A model generated the notes under the pieces. The model saw only the letters and a list, made by a program, of their open reading frames with translations. It was not told where the DNA came from and did not search any database. 48,114 bases of DNA from Candidatus Bathyarchaeota archaeon (GTDB lineage: Archaea > Thermoproteota > Bathyarchaeia > Bathyarchaeales > Bathycorpusculaceae): assembly GCA_013388895.1 (NCBI GenBank), contig JACAEK010000006.1:1-48114 (forward strand), written 5' to 3'. Shown here one piece after another: positions 34,680 through 41,491 of this stretch; positions within the stretch are counted from its first letter, which is position 1, and each line of letters begins with the position of its first letter. A program made the position numbers and the translations under genes.

Positions 34680-35211
34680 TAGCTGTGACTATTTCGGAAG
34701 AGGCTATTTGACCTAGCTCTATCGCTATCATAGTTGATAATATATTAAAAATCTGTGGGATCTTCTGCCATATTACACAGTAGGTTTTGTCTCTGATTCT
34801 ACCTAAGAACCTCTCACCTTTGACTTGTTTTCTCAAAATATTCAGTTCTTGCGTTATTGAATCCAAAATCGTAATCATACTTCGTACCGCCAAGGCTCTT
34901 GCCCAATTAATTGTAGTGTCGAAGATGTTTGACATATCTTCGCAAAGTTGAATAATGTCTTTTAAAGCACTAACGGTTTCCGTTAGTTTTGAAAGGTAAT
35001 TTTTAAACGCTAGCGCATTATTACTGCTAAAGTCCTCTTTGCGTTTAATCAAATCAGCTAAACCTTTAAAATAGGTCTCAGTTGATTTCGATAGGTCTTT
35101 TTTCATGTCTTTGAAAAACTGGTGCTTATTAATCGAAATGCTCCTAGGAACTCCCACAAAAACATTGAGAGGATAGTCTTCCATTATCGATTTAAGCTCA
35201 ACCAATTGCAT
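34645..35211 (-). CDS. Uncharacterised helical protein of the three-gene module
   Basis: A 188-residue, mostly alpha-helical protein. The frame opens at 35337, but those first codons overlap the preceding gene's C-terminus; the ATG at 35211 follows a GGAGG eight bases upstream and is preferred. It has heptad-like helices (KSTETYFKGLADLIKRKE, YLSKLTETVSALKDIIQL) and a hydrophobic C-terminal stretch (IFNILSTMIAIELGQIAS). No family is recognised. It sits between the YwgA-like and PIN-like genes, with a 16-bp gap and a 35-bp overlap, so a functional link with both is likely. Confidence 0.65.
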   Translation of the reverse strand: MQLVELKSIMEDYPLNVFVGVPRSISINKHQFFKDMKKDLSKSTETYFKGLADLIKRKEDFSSNNALAFKNYLSKLTETVSALKDIIQLCEDMSNIFDTTINWARALAVRSMITILDSITQELNILRKQVKGERFLGRIRDKTYCVIWQKIPQIFNILSTMIAIELGQIASSEIVTAIGKGITISSVC

Positions 35212-35227
35212 AATATTTGCCTCCAGA

Positions 35228-35652
35228 TTAGAGATCTTCTGGGCTATATGCTTTATAGACGTAATCGAGTATTTTGGCGAGTGGTTTGTTGCCATACTCT
35301 TCAATTGTTCTAAAGAGTGCCACTCTGTTTTTATCATCTAATCTATTAACAAAAATCTGTGCCAATTTTCTCCCTTGTGGTGTTAGGCTGAGTCTTCTGA
35401 TACTATAGTCATCACCAAAATAACTAGTTCGTTCAAATACTTTTTCCGAAATAACATGTTGCCTTTTCAGTTTATCTATACTCTCCTGAATCTCTTCAGA
35501 ATATGGACCATAGAAGTGCCATTGAAGTCTGTAAATGATTCGAGACCTTTTTCTCGAATTGCAAGAAAGGCAAGTTTCTGAAGTTTTGTTACAGACTCAA
35601 AAGTACCACCCGAATTGAGAAGCATCGTCAAAATGAAAGAGGTAGGATGCAT
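35228..35652 (-). pseudogene. YwgA/DUF4065-like protein, frameshifted
   Basis: From the Met at 35652 the frame reads KLQKLAFLAIREKGLESFTDF, then derails near 35515. The neighbouring frame resumes QWHFYGPYSEEIQESIDKL and continues with RRLSLTPQGRKLAQIFVN and LAKILDYVYKAYSPEDL to a stop at 35228. The KLQKL...FYGPYS pattern is shared by YwgA-like and DUF4065 (SocA-like antitoxin) proteins. A one-base change restores a protein of about 141 residues. It heads the leftward module and its promoter region faces that of the transposase. Family assignment is tentative. Confidence 0.6.
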
Positions 35653-35730
35653 TTTTGCCAAGACAATTCCCACTATAACCTTTATAAAACATTTATAAAA
35701 CCTTTGGGTGTCTTCCGAAGATACCACAAG

Positions 35731-35740
35731 ATATATATAT
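35731..35740 (+). promoter_or_regulatory. TATA-like element of the transposase gene
   Basis: A run of alternating A and T, ATATATATAT, lies about 35 nt before the GTG (35766) and 44 nt before the ATG (35775) of the transposase. It is followed by AGGTAT...ATACCT arms (35747-35766 region), an inverted repeat that could bind the ribbon-helix-helix protein encoded at the end of this element. Confidence 0.4.
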
Positions 35741-35765
35741 AACGTAGGTATCTTATAGTATACCT

Positions 35766-36680
35766 GTGAGAAATATGCAATGCAAATATTGTGGCTCGGA
35801 ATTTGTGACAAAGAAAGGCTTTGTCAACAAGAAACAGCTTTACAAGTGTAAGGATTGCGGACACCGCTTCTTTGAAAACGGAAAATTCGCTAGAATGAAA
35901 ACAGACAAAAACCTCATAGTTACTGCTCTCAATCTTTATTACGATGGTTTGTCTTTAAGGAAAGCTCAGAGAAACCTAGAGCAGATTTTTGGGGAACGAA
36001 TAAGCCAAGTCACCATTTTAAACTGGATAAAAAAATATTCTAAATTAGTTAAGGAATTTGTGACTACTCTAACACCACAACTTTCGGGTTTATGGCATGA
36101 AGATGAAACTATGCTTAACTGTGAGGGCAAGAACATATGGTTCTGGGAAATGATAGATGAGGACACCAAGTTTCTAGTAGCATCTCACATTTCTGGAACA
36201 AGAACCTTTGAGGATACAGTAGCTATATTCAAGAAAGGCTTTGAGCAAAGCAAGGTAAGACCGAGAGCAGTATTCGTTGATGGCAGTCATGTTTACCAAT
36301 CAGCTTTCAACAAAGTCTTCTATACTATGCGAAAAAACACGCGACCCGAGCTTGTTCAAAGAGTAGGAATCAGAGCAAGAGAAACGAATAACATAGTTGA
36401 AAGGCTACATGGAACAGTAAAAGATCGAACCAAATCCATGAGAGGACTAAAATCCTTTGAATCAACAAAGTCTATACTAGAAGGATTTGCGATTCATTAC
36501 AACTTTGTTAGACCACATCAAACTTTGAATGGGAAAACTCCAGCTCAAGCCTCAAGAACGGATGCACCAAACAACTGGAAGAGTCTAATCGAGGAAGCAA
36601 CAAAACATGAAGTAGAGATTTTAGCAAGAATAACTAGACAAATACCAGTTTCAGAAAAGATAAAGGTGTTAGCGAAATGA
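35766..36680 (+). CDS. Zinc-ribbon DDE transposase (IS6/IS240-like)
   Basis: A 304-residue transposase. Residues 4-35 form a zinc ribbon with Cys6, Cys9, Cys28 and Cys31 (MQCKYCGSE and CKDCGHRFF). A helix-turn-helix follows (LSLRKAQRNLEQ ... VTILNWIKKYSKL), then the DDE core with Asp113 in LWHEDET, Asp172 in VFVDGSH and Glu212 in NNIVERLHGTVKDR, closing with the YNFVRPHQTLNGKTPAQAS tail common to IS6-like and related integrase-fold transposases. The start is GTG at 35766 or ATG at 35775. Its stop overlaps the next gene by four bases. It looks intact. Confidence 0.88.
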   Translation: MRNMQCKYCGSEFVTKKGFVNKKQLYKCKDCGHRFFENGKFARMKTDKNLIVTALNLYYDGLSLRKAQRNLEQIFGERISQVTILNWIKKYSKLVKEFVTTLTPQLSGLWHEDETMLNCEGKNIWFWEMIDEDTKFLVASHISGTRTFEDTVAIFKKGFEQSKVRPRAVFVDGSHVYQSAFNKVFYTMRKNTRPELVQRVGIRARETNNIVERLHGTVKDRTKSMRGLKSFESTKSILEGFAIHYNFVRPHQTLNGKTPAQASRTDAPNNWKSLIEEATKHEVEILARITRQIPVSEKIKVLAK

Positions 36681-36844
36681 GAAAAATCTTAGTTGCTTTA
36701 CCCGAGGAAATCGTGAATCTCATAGATAAAGAATTACTAGGTAAACTTGGTGAAGGATATTCAGACACTCTTCGTACAATAATAATGAATTGGTTATCTG
36801 AAAAAGGATACTTTACAAAAGGTGAGAAGAATGTCAAAGAATAA
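36677..36844 (+). CDS. Ribbon-helix-helix-like protein coupled to the transposase
   Basis: A 55-residue protein: a strand KILVALPEE, a helix EIVNLIDKELLGKL, the turn GEGYS and a second helix DTLRTIIMNWLSEKG, the ribbon-helix-helix form. ATGA overlap with the transposase stop means it is made from the same message. It may repress the transposase promoter. It is too short for usual ORF cut-offs, so may be missing from annotations of related elements. Confidence 0.65.
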   Translation: MRKILVALPEEIVNLIDKELLGKLGEGYSDTLRTIIMNWLSEKGYFTKGEKNVKE

Positions 36845-36989
36845 GACAATAAAACGAGAGCTAAAAGAGGAAATCGATTTGCTAGATATTATGCTTACTA
36901 GTCTCGTGGAATTACTTGAAGAAAAAGAAATAATTACACAAGAAGAATGGGAAAAACGCATCAAAAAGAATGTATCCATAAAAGATTAA
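36831..36989 (+). CDS. Small acidic helical protein coupled to the RHH gene
   Basis: A 52-residue, highly charged helical protein (KRELKEEIDLLDIMLTSL, then EEKEIITQEEWEKRI). The ATG lies 14 bp inside the upstream gene, after GGTGAG about ten bases before, a good Shine-Dalgarno. No family is recognised. Small acidic partners of RHH proteins are often antitoxin or anti-repressor-like, but here that is only a suggestion. Confidence 0.55.
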   Translation: MSKNKTIKRELKEEIDLLDIMLTSLVELLEEKEIITQEEWEKRIKKNVSIKD

Positions 36990-37100
36990 ATCTAGTGAAA
37001 CTATTGTGTTATTAATTCATCAATATTCTACATTAATATTCTAAATCAGAATTGTAAATTAACAAAGACTTTATCTTTTGTTACTATTACTAATAATAAT

Positions 37101-37117
37101 TGCCATATAGTATACGA
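37101..37117. repeat. 17-bp direct repeat, left copy
   Basis: TGCCATATAGTATACGA here matches TGCCATACAGTATACGA at 37753-37769 in 16 of 17 positions, in the same orientation. The two copies bracket the tRNA-Leu gene and one hypothetical gene (652 bp apart). The right copy includes the start codon of that gene; the left copy looks like a severed duplicate of the same promoter/start region. The core ATAGTATAC also occurs just before the transposase gene (near 35754). Confidence 0.7.
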
Positions 37118-37126
37118 TAGACACGG

Positions 37127-37213
37127 CGCAGGGGGCGGGATTTGAACCCGCGTGTCACGGAGTGACACTCGCTCTTAAGGCGAGCGCGATTAGCCTTACT
37201 CCGCCACCCCTGC
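37127..37213 (-). tRNA. tRNA-Leu (anticodon UAA)
   Basis: Read leftwards: acceptor stem GCAGGGG/CCCCTGC, D-stem GCG/CGC with a GG-containing loop, anticodon stem CTCGC/GCGAG with loop CTTAAGA (anticodon TAA), long variable arm TGTCAC/GTGACA typical of Leu or Ser tRNAs, and T-arm GCGGG-TTCAAAT-CCCGC. All stems pair perfectly and there is no intron. The base at position 73 is G and no CCA is encoded (the DNA reads GCCG). Archaeal tRNA-Leu normally has A73. It lies beside the insertion-sequence unit. Confidence 0.9.
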
Positions 37214-37228
37214 AATATTGATGTTTGA

Positions 37229-37277
37229 AGTCGGAAATAGAAAGGCGTAGGCATTCTAAGGGTTCCTATTTCCGACT
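37229..37277. terminator. 12-bp inverted repeat between the hypothetical gene and the tRNA
   Basis: AGTCGGAAATAG (37229-37240) pairs perfectly with CTATTTCCGACT (37266-37277) across a 25-base loop. It follows the leftward gene 37294-37758 by 16 bp and precedes the tRNA 5' end by 15 bp. It may end transcription of that gene or mark a recombination site. There is no T-run directly after the stem on the transcribed side. Confidence 0.4.
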
Positions 37278-37293
37278 ATCTTTGCATCAAGGA

Positions 37294-37758
37294 CTATGAT
37301 GGTCTTTGCTCATAGGTTGACAATAGAGATCGGCTTAATGGTTTGAATATATACTTTTTAAGGTTTCGAAAAGTTGACTTTTTTTGCTCAAACGCACCAT
37401 TTTTCTCTTTTTCAATTCTTTTTCTTACTTTTTCCAATTCATATGAAAGTTTTCGGTAGAGATTCGGATATTCTCGTGCTTTAATTTGTTTACCAAAAAA
37501 CGCTTCGCCAACTTGTTTTATATCATGTTCATATCTTGGCTTAGACAATACATATTCAAACAGAGCGTCCGATGTAGGCATTTTTCCCATTAATTCAAGA
37601 TCAGAAACTCTGAAACCATGGAGGTGTCTATTACGCGTGACACGTTGAGTGTTAGTATTTTCGCGTTCTATCAAATAATCATATATGTGGACTAGTTCCT
37701 CTGTCGTGCCTTCCCATTCAAATAATCCAGTTGCAGGACTATACCTAAGTTTTGCCAT
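37294..37758 (-). CDS. Hypothetical protein of the accessory island
   Basis: A 154-residue protein that I do not recognise. The first 30 residues (AKLRYSPATGLFEWEGTTEELV) look like a small beta unit; the middle has FRVSDLELMGKMPTSDALFEYVLSKPRYEHD, and residues 90-125 form a charged helix (REYPNLYRKLSYELEKVRKRIEKE). The C-terminus is very basic. The helical charged part with the basic tail would suit nucleic-acid binding. Its start codon lies inside the right copy of the 17-bp direct repeat. Confidence 0.6.
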   Translation of the reverse strand: MAKLRYSPATGLFEWEGTTEELVHIYDYLIERENTNTQRVTRNRHLHGFRVSDLELMGKMPTSDALFEYVLSKPRYEHDIKQVGEAFFGKQIKAREYPNLYRKLSYELEKVRKRIEKEKNGAFEQKKSTFRNLKKYIFKPLSRSLLSTYEQRPS

Positions 37759-37769
37759 ACAGTATACGA
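37753..37769. repeat. 17-bp direct repeat, right copy
   Basis: TGCCATACAGTATACGA, one mismatch to 37101-37117. It contains the palindrome GTATAC and covers the start codon and leader of the leftward gene ending at 37294. Position over a start codon would also suit an operator. Confidence 0.7.
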
Positions 37770-37873
37770 CCTCTGTTAAAGTAAGTTACAAATCTACAAT
37801 ATAAGCTTTCTTTAAAATGCAAAAGCATGGTAAATTGTGGCACAATGTTACATAAACTCAAGGAGATTAAGCC

Positions 37874-37895
37874 AGGTCAAAAGACTTAACAGTAT
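37874..37895. repeat. 22-bp inverted repeat, right copy
   Basis: Exact reverse complement of 33815-33836. On its inner side lies a short open start (ATG at 37845, reading LHKLKEIKPGQKT and then TAA inside the repeat). If the enclosed 4 kb were inverted, this start would join in frame to the decayed reading frame at 33629-33814, apart from that TAA. Confidence 0.85.
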
Positions 37896-37980
37896 CGCAT
37901 GCTAAGATTGGTTTTCTACATTCCAACGTGCATAAAACCATATATAGAAAATCTAACGATTTTAAAGAGAGGTAATCAAA

Positions 37981-38193
37981 ATGTCAAAAGATATTAAGCT
38001 TGAACGCGGGGTAAAAGGGTACAATATTATAAGGAAAAAATGCCCGAACTGTGGTGCTGAATTCGTCTTCAAACTTCATAAGAACGCAGTTCATGACGTA
38101 GGCGGAGACGCATTGTATTATCCTGAAGAAAACATTGTTCGCTGCAAAGTCTGCATGAGCACATTCAAATATGAATATAAGCTTAAGGGCTGA
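37981..38193 (+). CDS. Small two-CxxC (zinc-ribbon-like) protein
   Basis: A 70-residue protein with two Cys pairs, KKCPNCGAEF and VRCKVCMSTF, spaced 35 residues apart, a plausible zinc ribbon. GGDALYYPEENIV lies between them. An AGAGAGG ribosome-binding site is nine bases upstream and a TATA-like CCATATATAG at 37938-37947 lies about 35 nt before the ATG. No family is recognised. Zinc ribbons this small usually bind nucleic acid or a protein partner. Confidence 0.65.
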   Translation: MSKDIKLERGVKGYNIIRKKCPNCGAEFVFKLHKNAVHDVGGDALYYPEENIVRCKVCMSTFKYEYKLKG

Positions 38194-38254
38194 AAACCAA
38201 ATAGGTCTACTAAGTTGCTAAGCTCACAGACTTTTTTAAGTGCCAATAATTAGC

Positions 38255-38268
38255 ACGCACTAGTGCGT
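38255..38268. repeat. 14-bp perfect palindrome
   Basis: ACGCACTAGTGCGT is perfectly symmetric and lies between the zinc-ribbon gene and the tiny basic gene, converging from both sides. It could be an operator or the stem of a short hairpin. No function can be assigned. Confidence 0.5.
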
Positions 38269-38281
38269 CAACGTTGTGTTT

Positions 38282-38395
38282 CTATCTTCTTTTCTGTTTC
38301 TTTCCCCCACGGGCTCTTCTCGTCTGTTGCCCTCTTGCTTTGTCACGGCGAGCACTCTCGGTAGCTTTTCTGCGGGAATTCTGTTCTCTACTCAC
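38282..38395 (-). CDS. Tiny very basic protein 1
   Basis: A 37-residue protein, GTG start, reading SREQNSRRKATESARRDK and then a tail of Arg, Gly and Lys (RGGKKQKRR). A GGTGAGGTGA stretch lies just upstream and would serve as Shine-Dalgarno. More than a third of residues are Arg or Lys, suggesting binding to nucleic acid or the ribosome. It lies in a 630-bp stretch (38194-38824) that otherwise holds one similar tiny gene, a palindrome and a 10-bp inverted pair (GTCCAGATAG at 38452 and its complement at 38585). Confidence 0.45.
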   Translation of the reverse strand: MSREQNSRRKATESARRDKARGQQTRRARGGKKQKRR

Positions 38396-38586
38396 GTTAC
38401 GTCACCTCACCTTCAATTGTCAATAGTATCCTTTCCAAAATAAACCTGTTGTCCAGATAGCGCACATTTAACTTATACTGCAAGAACTGAGGTTACATTA
38501 AAATCGAGTTTGCGCTACAGGAAGACTCTTTCCATAATCAAGAATCTTCGAATTTGCTTTAACGTGTGCTTATGCTCCAAATAGGC

Positions 38587-38712
38587 CTATCTGGACTGAT
38601 GCCTCTCAAGTCTGGCAAGTTTTTTCTTCTTCCGCTTCTCTTCTCTTTCTTTCTTTTTCTGAGGCTTAGGTTTTGTCCGATCTTCTTCTCCGGTTCTCCC
38701 TCTGCTGCTCAT
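38587..38712 (-). CDS. Tiny very basic protein 2
   Basis: A 41-residue protein from ATG at 38712, beginning SSRGRTGEEDRTKPKPQK followed by a run of Lys, Arg and Glu and ending LARLERHQSR. A strong AGGAGG lies eight bases before the ATG, which is good evidence that it is translated. Composition suggests an extended, RNA-binding or ribosome-associated peptide. It resembles the tiny gene at 38282-38395 in composition and orientation, not clearly in sequence. Confidence 0.5.
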   Translation of the reverse strand: MSSRGRTGEEDRTKPKPQKKKEREEKRKKKKLARLERHQSR

Positions 38713-38824
38713 GTAACTGCCTCCTTTTCATATAAAAGCAAAGACTCTTATCTTCTTTTCTTGTGTGATTAAAATATTAATATGTGTCGACACAAATAAT
38801 GAACCAAAAGAATAGCTAAGAAAG

Positions 38825-39188
38825 GTGATAACAACGGAACAGACCAAAAAAGAATCTTTGCTCGAGCGCTATTGGAGACTCAGAGGGCAGGCTGACGAAT
38901 TGTATCAGAGACGAATGAGAGAGATCAATCAAAAAATTAACGAGGAAATGAGAAAGTCTGTACAAAGAGAACTTGATGCTTTGGATGATGCTATAGAAAG
39001 AGCAGACCTTGATGAGGTTTTGCGTCACAAATTAATATTGGAAATCCTACTGGGACCTCAATCTTCATCACGATCCAAAAGGGCTTCTGATTCAGTTTTT
39101 TGACTTGTGCAAGCACCATCAACTGGTTGTCGAAGACTTGAAAGCAAACAGGATGACGGAGGAGGAAAAAGCCGCTAATGTTTTCTAG
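38825..39188 (+). pseudogene. Charged helical protein with a frameshift near its C-terminus
   Basis: The open frame (GTG at 38825) gives 92 residues, almost all helix: SLLERYWRLRGQADELYQRR, then RELDALDDAIERADLDEVLRHKL and ILEILLG. After about 39055 it turns to a Ser/Arg stretch and stops. The +1 frame continues in the same style, HHDPKGLLIQFFDLCKHHQ, then VVEDLKANRMTEEEKAANVF, to a TAG at 39186. One base change would join the two into a protein of about 121 residues. No family is recognised. It might instead be complete at 92 residues. Confidence 0.45.
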
Positions 39189-39218
39189 TCTGAGCTGAAT
39201 ATTATCTATGTTTAAGGT

Positions 39219-39440
39219 ATGGTTGAAATGGTTAAGTGGGAGTATAAGGTGGTCCCGGTGAAGACGCGGATTCATTCAGATCATTTCCAATCTGACAGCA
39301 GGCCAATCATAGATGACGTCCAAAATGACCTGAACACCCTAGGCAATGAAGGATGGGAACTTGTTAGCGTTCAAGATATTAGCCTACCAGACGGCAGAAT
39401 GTTCACTGTCGCCTACCTCAAGAGACGAAAAAAGGGTTAG
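39219..39440 (+). CDS. DUF4177-like protein
   Basis: A 73-residue protein with the DUF4177 pattern: VKWEYKVVPVKT at the start, LNTLGNEGWELVSVQDI in the middle and VAYLKRRKK at the end. The family is small and of unknown function. The start is the ATG at 39219 or the Met three codons on. It sits among hypothetical genes of the same strand, without a clear operon partner. Confidence 0.8.
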   Translation: MVEMVKWEYKVVPVKTRIHSDHFQSDSRPIIDDVQNDLNTLGNEGWELVSVQDISLPDGRMFTVAYLKRRKKG

Positions 39441-39505
39441 CTAATCGAGCGCTATCTATAAAAGACAAGCCCACTATTCTAGACTATCATAAAGCTTGGA
39501 AAACC

Positions 39506-39841
39506 ATGATCGACGAATCTAGCAACCAAGAATCAACTTCGCCAGAAAAACTCTTAATTGACAACCCGTCTGACTTTCAATTCCACGCCGCCTATCTCAC
39601 CTACTCTAATATCTTTGACAAAGCGATTAACCCCGAAACAAAAAAACAACTAAACCAGAACATTATGGCGCTTCAACAAAATCAGATAGATTATCCAACT
39701 TTCTACAGAAATATAAGTCAATATCGAACAGAAGAAGGCTCTCAATATAATTATGGTCGGGCGTTCATAAAAACACAAAAGAAACGAGAATGGCGCAGAA
39801 AAACTCAAAGGCACGAAAGAATCGAACGACACAAAAAATGA
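39506..39841 (+). CDS. Hypothetical charged protein
   Basis: A 111-residue protein that I do not recognise. The first 25 residues are polar and likely disordered, the middle is helical (FQFHAAYLTYSNIFDKAI, KKQLNQNIMALQQNQ), and the last 25 are strongly basic (KKREWRRKTQRHERIERHKK). This would suit a nucleic-acid-binding tail. The gene is isolated, about 65 bp after the DUF4177 gene and convergent with the acyl-CoA region. Confidence 0.5.
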   Translation: MIDESSNQESTSPEKLLIDNPSDFQFHAAYLTYSNIFDKAINPETKKQLNQNIMALQQNQIDYPTFYRNISQYRTEEGSQYNYGRAFIKTQKKREWRRKTQRHERIERHKK

Positions 39842-39900
39842 CCGTTCACGCTAGTAGCGTTACCAAATAGAAGGAGAGAAGACCAAGGGTTAACGAAAAT

Positions 39901-40302
39901 TTACATGGGTTTGAAGTAATATCTGGGCCATTGAGGCCACGGTTGTGTCGTTGTGCATGTTCCAAAGTCTAATGTTAAGGGCATCCCAATTCTTATCTGC
40001 TCCAGAGCTACGCCTCTAATCATGCCAGGAATGTTCACGCCATTTTCCAGCTGGACTATGCCCACAGCATAAGGCGCCATGCCTTGAAACTGCGGCGGCG
40101 CAACATGAATAACCGTGTATGTTAGCAGTTTTCCTTTTTGTGGAAGCTCAGTCCATTCGAACTTCTTTGAGAAGCAGTTGCTGCAAAGAGGTCTTGGTGG
40201 TAGATGCACTTTTCCGCATTTTTTGCACTTACCACCCAAAAGTTTGCCTTCCAGCATATTCTTGTAGAATTGTTCTATTGTGAATGGTGCTTGTTCACCC
40301 AT
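39901..40302 (-). CDS. DUF35 zinc-ribbon/OB-fold protein, partner of thiolase 1
   Basis: About 133 residues from the Met at 40302, which follows an AGGAGAGG and opens the family sequence GEQAPFTIEQFYKNML; the frame runs 19 codons further. A rubredoxin-like zinc ribbon (GGKCKKCGKVHLPPRPLCSNCF) precedes the OB-fold (LLTYTVIHVAPPQFQGM, then YAVGIVQLENGVNIPG). In archaea DUF35 proteins bind a thiolase and pass intermediates to HMG-CoA synthase. The gene starts four bases after the thiolase stop, so they are made together. Confidence 0.92.
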   Translation of the reverse strand: MGEQAPFTIEQFYKNMLEGKLLGGKCKKCGKVHLPPRPLCSNCFSKKFEWTELPQKGKLLTYTVIHVAPPQFQGMAPYAVGIVQLENGVNIPGMIRGVALEQIRIGMPLTLDFGTCTTTQPWPQWPRYYFKPM

Positions 40303-40306
40303 GGCT

Positions 40307-41491
40307 TTAGCCTCTCCTGTAAATGTGAATCGTTGCAGTGGCGCCTGAACCACCAACATTATGCGTCAATCCCACTTCAGCATTTCCTACTTGACGCTTC
40401 TCTGCTTGTCCAGTCAGCTGCAGATACATCTCATAGGCTTGGGCTGTTCCAGTTGCGCCTACCGGATGCCCCTTCGACTTTAATCCGCCACTCGTGTTCA
40501 CTGGGATTCCTCCTCCCAATTTCGTCTCACTTTTCTCCACGAGGCCACTGCCCTCACCCGGTTTACAAAAGCCCAAATCCTCGTAGGCAATAATCTCGGC
40601 TATAGTGAAGCAGTCGTGAACTTCTGCAACGTTCACGTCTTCCGGCTTCAAGTCAGCCATTTCATAAGCTTTGTTTGCAGCTATTTTGGCAGAAACAAGA
40701 GATGTGAAGCCTTCTCTTTCATACATGCCTATGGTGTCGCTGGCTTGTCCGCTTCCAACTATGTGCACTGGCATGTCTGTATATCTTTTGGCTAGTTCTG
40801 GTCTGGTCAGAATTAAGCAACTTGCGCCGTCAGTGATTAGGGAGCAATCATAAAGCTTAAGGGGCCAAGCTATGACTCTTGAAGATAAGGCTGTTTCAAG
40901 CGTTATTTCCTTTTGCATGTGCGCTTTCGGGTTTAGGCTTCCGTGATAATGGTTTTTCACTGAAACCATGGCTAGATGTTGTTCCGTAGTGCCATACTTG
41001 TGCATGTGCGCAGTCGCCATTAACGCAAACAACCCTGGAAAAGTTATGCCATGCCACTGTTCAAAAGGATAATCAGAAGCCATAGCCAAATACTCTGTTA
41101 CCTCGGGCGTTGTTCTATGCGTCATTTTTTCAATACCGCCAACCATAACAACATCGCACAAGCCTGAAAGAACAGCGTAGATTCCAGCTCTAAGGGCAGC
41201 GCCAGAAGAAGCGCACGCAGCTTCAGTTCTAGTGGCTGGAATATGAAGTAAACCTGCCCAGTCAGCCATTGTCGCGCCTGTATGTCCTTGATGCTCGTAG
41301 GCTTCTCCCATGTGCCCAACAAACATAGCTTGAATGTCATTCTTCGGGTTTAGATTTGGGCAACGGTCGAAGGCTTCTTTTGCTGCTTCCGCAAAGATTT
41401 CCCTGGCGTAAAGGCCCTCCAGTTTTCCAAACTTTGACAAGCCCGCAGAAACGATTGAAACGAGGGGTTTACCCTTCAAAGCGAAATTCAC
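40307..41491 (-). CDS. Thiolase (archaeal SCP-x-type acetyl-CoA acetyltransferase)
   Basis: A 394-residue thiolase. The nucleophile Cys93 is in EAACASSGAAL; the next catalytic blocks are the His in EVHDCFTIAEI and the His in SKGHPVGATG; the C-terminal loop is HNVGGSGATATIH. This is the full catalytic set of the archaeal acetoacetyl-CoA thiolase group, which works in mevalonate synthesis and in acyl-CoA degradation. The DUF35 partner follows at once. A TATA-like TACTTAAATACT is found upstream near 41535-41550. Confidence 0.92.
   Translation of the reverse strand: MNFALKGKPLVSIVSAGLSKFGKLEGLYAREIFAEAAKEAFDRCPNLNPKNDIQAMFVGHMGEAYEHQGHTGATMADWAGLLHIPATRTEAACASSGAALRAGIYAVLSGLCDVVMVGGIEKMTHRTTPEVTEYLAMASDYPFEQWHGITFPGLFALMATAHMHKYGTTEQHLAMVSVKNHYHGSLNPKAHMQKEITLETALSSRVIAWPLKLYDCSLITDGASCLILTRPELAKRYTDMPVHIVGSGQASDTIGMYEREGFTSLVSAKIAANKAYEMADLKPEDVNVAEVHDCFTIAEIIAYEDLGFCKPGEGSGLVEKSETKLGGGIPVNTSGGLKSKGHPVGATGTAQAYEMYLQLTGQAEKRQVGNAEVGLTHNVGGSGATATIHIYRRG

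Larger units (their letters stand above)
35766..36989 (+). mobile_element. Insertion-sequence-like unit with two small passenger genes
   Basis: The transposase and two short overlapping genes form one coupled unit of about 1.2 kb. I could not identify terminal inverted repeats: the best candidate pair (GTGTCT near 35708 and its complement near 37118) matches over only a few bases. The limits given are those of the coding unit, not of the element. Confidence 0.6.

Noticed and set aside
35640-37130. Terminal inverted repeats of the insertion sequence
   Set aside because: Comparison of both flanks gave only a six-base GTGTCT match with scattered identities, too weak to set element ends.
38991-39275. 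Leftward frame opposite the charged helical gene
   Set aside because: It lacks motifs and lies opposite two better supported rightward frames.
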